Shown here: one piece after another, positions 6,178 to 8,191 of the stretch
Position numbering within the stretch: the stretch's first letter is position 1
Layout: every line of letters begins with the position of its first letter
Source of the DNA: Asaia bogorensis
GTDB lineage: Bacteria; Pseudomonadota; Alphaproteobacteria; Acetobacterales; Acetobacteraceae
Direction: 5' to 3'
NCBI GenBank assembly: GCA_945874515.1
Contig: CAMCHA010000087.1
Span: 1-8,191, forward strand
Length of the DNA stretch: 8,191 nt
Made by a program: the position numbers and the translations under genes
The notes under the pieces: model-generated
What the model saw: only the letters and a program-made list of their open reading frames with translations
Told to the model about the DNA's origin: nothing
Database searches by the model: none

Positions 6178-7134
6178 CTATCTTTGCGACCAGGGCGTGG
6201 CTTGCCACAGCCGGCGATATTCCGCTTCCTGCCTGCGCAGCCGGTCAAACCAGGCATCGCCTGGCTCATAGGCAGGCTCCGTGAAGCGGCCTTCCAGGAT
6301 TTTCACGAATTCTGGATCCTTCGCGATATCGGCCGTGGCTTCCCGCAAGCGCTGCACAATGGCGGGCGGCGTGCCGGCCGCCATGACCAGCCCCCGTTCG
6401 GAGGCCATCTGCACTGGGAAGCCCAATTCAATCAGTGTTGGCACATCGGACCGGAAGCGGCTGCGCGTGGCGCCCCCTTGGGACAATACGCGAAGCTTCT
6501 CGGGGCTCGCCGTAACCGGCCCAAGATTGAGCCCCATGCTATCCACCTGCTTGCCAAGCACCGCCGCGCGGAGCTGCGGATCGCCCTGATAGACCACATG
6601 CACAAAGCGCGTGCCGGTTGCGGCCTGCAACAGCACCAACTGCAAATGATCATCCGTGCCAACCCCAGGCGAGGCATAGGTGATGGTTTCCGGCCTGGCC
6701 CGCGCTGCCGCCAGCAGGTCAGCCAGCGTGCGATAGGGGCTGTCTTCATGCACGGTAATCGCAGAAGGATCGGTCACCAGATTGCCGATGCCAACGAAAT
6801 CATCCAGCTTGAATTGCGCCGTGCGTTCAATCGGAATGGTGAGTAAGCCCGGCATATTGGTGGTGCCGATGGTATGCCCATCGGGGCGCGACCGCGCCAC
6901 CGCCGCGAGCGCCACTTCGCCCCCCGCGCCGGGGCGGTTCACCACCACCACAGAACCACCAATGCGCTTTTCAAGAGCGGCAGCGTAGCTTCGCGCATCA
7001 AGATCAGTGCCGCCACCGGCGGTGAAGCCAACAATGATTTCAATGGGCCGATCCGGCCAGCGTGGCTGTGCCAAGGCGGGCGCAGCCAGTAGGGCACCGG
7101 CTGAGGCCAAAAGACTACGACGTTGCATTTTCAT
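6178..7134 (-). CDS. Periplasmic substrate-binding protein, TctC/Bug family
   Basis: This 318-residue protein is of normal length for the family, which binds small, often carboxylated solutes for tripartite tricarboxylate-type transporters. The signal peptide is MKMQRRSLLASAGALLAAPALA (1-22) with cleavage after ALA. The RRSLL core is Tat-like but not a full consensus. The mature protein opens with WPDRPIEIIVGFTAGGGTDLDAR (26-48), containing the family's GGxxD loop with Asp44. It continues with NRPGAGG (66-72), TYASPGVGTDDHL (152-164) and VYQGDPQLRAAVLGKQVD (181-198). The ligand cannot be predicted. The ATG at 7134 has GAGGGG (7147-7142) seven bases upstream; longer starts up to 7212 lack support and would displace the signal peptide. 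No tctA or tctB membrane genes are adjacent, so it is an orphan here. It follows phoR after 99 bases and has no evident link to capsule. Confidence 0.88.
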   Translation of the reverse strand: MKMQRRSLLASAGALLAAPALAQPRWPDRPIEIIVGFTAGGGTDLDARSYAAALEKRIGGSVVVVNRPGAGGEVALAAVARSRPDGHTIGTTNMPGLLTIPIERTAQFKLDDFVGIGNLVTDPSAITVHEDSPYRTLADLLAAARARPETITYASPGVGTDDHLQLVLLQAATGTRFVHVVYQGDPQLRAAVLGKQVDSMGLNLGPVTASPEKLRVLSQGGATRSRFRSDVPTLIELGFPVQMASERGLVMAAGTPPAIVQRLREATADIAKDPEFVKILEGRFTEPAYEPGDAWFDRLRRQEAEYRRLWQATPWSQR

Positions 7135-7141
7135 GACATTT

Positions 7142-7147
7142 CCCCTC
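7142..7147 (-). promoter_or_regulatory. Ribosome binding site of the Bug-family gene
   Basis: GAGGGG on the minus strand lies seven bases upstream of the ATG at 7134. It decides that start over the in-frame ATG at 7212. The 99-base gap to phoR (7135-7233) holds no clear promoter or terminator that I can see. Confidence 0.65.
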
Positions 7148-7233
7148 GATGCATTTTTAAGTCGATCAGGCGGTGAAGCCCTTCTTTCTTGACCAGTTCT
7201 TCCCATAACCATGCCGGAGACTTCGGCCCAGCG

Positions 7234-8191
7234 CTACCCTATTGGCAACCAAACACGCACCGTGGTCCCAACACCTTCCGTGCTTTCAATGGCAAGCCGA
7301 CCGCGGTGGCGCATCACGATATGGCGCGTGATGGCAAGCCCAAGCCCCGTGCCGCCCTTGTGGCGAGATCGTGCGCCATCCACGCGGTAGAAGCGCTCGG
7401 TCAAGCGCGGAATATGGTGCCGCGCAATGCCGGGGCCGTCATCGGCCACGCTCAGCAAGCCCCCTGCGCGCGCCGTCGCATCATCGGCGGATGAAGGCTT
7501 GAGGGTGACGGAAATCAATCCCCCATCGCGCCCGTGATTGATCGCGTTCTCCATCAGATTGCGGATCACCTGTGCGACCTGATCCGCATTGGCGGGCTTG
7601 GCGACCAATGCTTCATCAAGGTCAAGCGTCAGCCGCATATCGCGCCGCTTAAGCAGCGGTGCCAGTGCCTCGGCCTCAGCGCGCAGAATCATGGCAAGCG
7701 GCGCCTCACCGACCGGCGACTGGTTTTCTTCCATTTCAATGCGCGAAAGGTTCAGCAAATCATCAATAAGCCGGCGCATGCGGTCACCCTGTTCGGCCAT
7801 GATACCAAGGAAGCGCTGCTGCGCCTCGGGATCATCCGCCGCCGGGCCACGCAGGGTTTCAATGAAGCCGAGCAAGCTGGCGAGTGGCGTGCGCAATTCA
7901 TGGCTGGCATTGGCGACAAAATCGGCGCGGGTGCGTTCAATCGCGGCTTCCCGGCTGCGATCAATCAACAGGATCAATAGCCGCCCACCATTGGCGAGTG
8001 GCGGATCAAGCGGCACCACGCGGGCTGAAACCTCACGCGGTAAGGGCACGGGCAGATGCAATTCAGCGGTGACGGAATGGCCTTCTGCCAGCGCATCATC
8101 CATGGCGGCGGCAAGTAAGGGGTGGCGCAGCAGCGCCGCGGCATCCGGCCCCTGCCCGCCGGCCTCCGGGCCCAGCATGTCTCGTGCGGCG
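7234..8191 (-). CDS. phoR: PhoR-type phosphate-regulon sensor histidine kinase, 5' end cut by window edge
   Basis: The frame is open to the right edge, giving 319 complete codons, so the N-terminus (usually membrane segments) is outside. Numbering from an internal Met at 8178, a PAS-like segment (about 10-75) precedes the dimerisation helix VANASHELRTPLASLLGFIE (88-107), with the phosphoacceptor His93 at 7902-7900. The ATPase domain shows the N box NLMENAINH (207-215), G1 box DDGPGI (246-251) and G2 box GGTGLGLA (275-282). The helix-1 to helix-2 sequence, including LIDDLLNLSRIE (137-148), is very typical of alphaproteobacterial PhoR, which phosphorylates PhoB when phosphate is scarce. The partner phoB and the pst genes are not in the window. 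Another PhoR-like kinase cannot be excluded without the N-terminus. Confidence 0.85.
   Translation of the reverse strand, partial: AARDMLGPEAGGQGPDAAALLRHPLLAAAMDDALAEGHSVTAELHLPVPLPREVSARVVPLDPPLANGGRLLILLIDRSREAAIERTRADFVANASHELRTPLASLLGFIETLRGPAADDPEAQQRFLGIMAEQGDRMRRLIDDLLNLSRIEMEENQSPVGEAPLAMILRAEAEALAPLLKRRDMRLTLDLDEALVAKPANADQVAQVIRNLMENAINHGRDGGLISVTLKPSSADDATARAGGLLSVADDGPGIARHHIPRLTERFYRVDGARSRHKGGTGLGLAITRHIVMRHRGRLAIESTEGVGTTVRVWLPIG

Noticed and set aside
6106..6846. 246-codon plus-strand open frame opposite the Bug-family gene
   Set aside because: The minus-strand frame has a signal peptide and family motifs throughout. The plus-strand product shows no recognisable domain.
7135..7233. 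Possible terminator after phoR (a GCCG/CGGC pairing near 7210-7225)
   Set aside because: The stem is only four base pairs with no T run, too weak to call.

Overview
The window comes from a fairly GC-rich proteobacterium, most likely an alphaproteobacterium. This is inferred from the PhoR-type kinase sequence, the TctC/Bug-type binding protein and the style of the capsule genes. An Acetobacteraceae (Roseomonas-like) host is a guess that I could not test. The core is an ABC-transporter-dependent (group 2, Kps/Ctr/Bex-type) capsular polysaccharide locus. It is flanked on the right by genes unrelated to capsule.

Layout, left to right. Positions 1-3896 hold five tightly packed minus-strand genes, transcribed right to left: a small lipoprotein, the ABC permease (kpsM), the ABC ATPase (kpsT), the inner-membrane/periplasmic co-polymerase-type protein (kpsE) and the outer-membrane polysaccharide export protein (kpsD/ctrA-like, cut by the left edge). 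Adjacent genes overlap by 1 to 44 bases or are separated by 8, so this is almost certainly one translationally coupled operon. Positions 3897-4105 form a divergent intergenic region. About 120 bases of it are strikingly AT-rich, and it probably holds the promoter of the export operon. Positions 4106-4885 hold a plus-strand short-chain dehydrogenase/reductase. Its 3' end overlaps by 47 bases the 3' end of a convergent minus-strand kpsS (4839-6125), which encodes a Kdo-transferase-type capsule enzyme. A 9-bp perfect inverted repeat (6133-6162) separates kpsS from a minus-strand periplasmic TctC/Bug-family binding protein (6178-7134). The right edge holds the C-terminal part of a PhoR-type sensor histidine kinase (7234 to the window end).

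How the genes work together: KpsS is expected to help build the Kdo linker on the lipid anchor on the cytoplasmic face. KpsM and KpsT move the lipid-linked chain across the inner membrane. KpsE spans the periplasm and the export protein forms the outer-membrane exit. The lipoprotein is the first gene of the export operon and may be an uncharacterised accessory. The dehydrogenase probably acts on a sugar or lipid intermediate, but its substrate cannot be read from the sequence. The KpsC partner of KpsS is not in the window.

Base composition changes sharply along the window. By hand count, 3181-3300 in kpsM is about 44% GC, while 4141-4200 in the dehydrogenase is about 75%. This suggests that the parts of the locus have different histories. 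No RNA genes, CRISPR arrays, insertion sequences or phage genes were seen.
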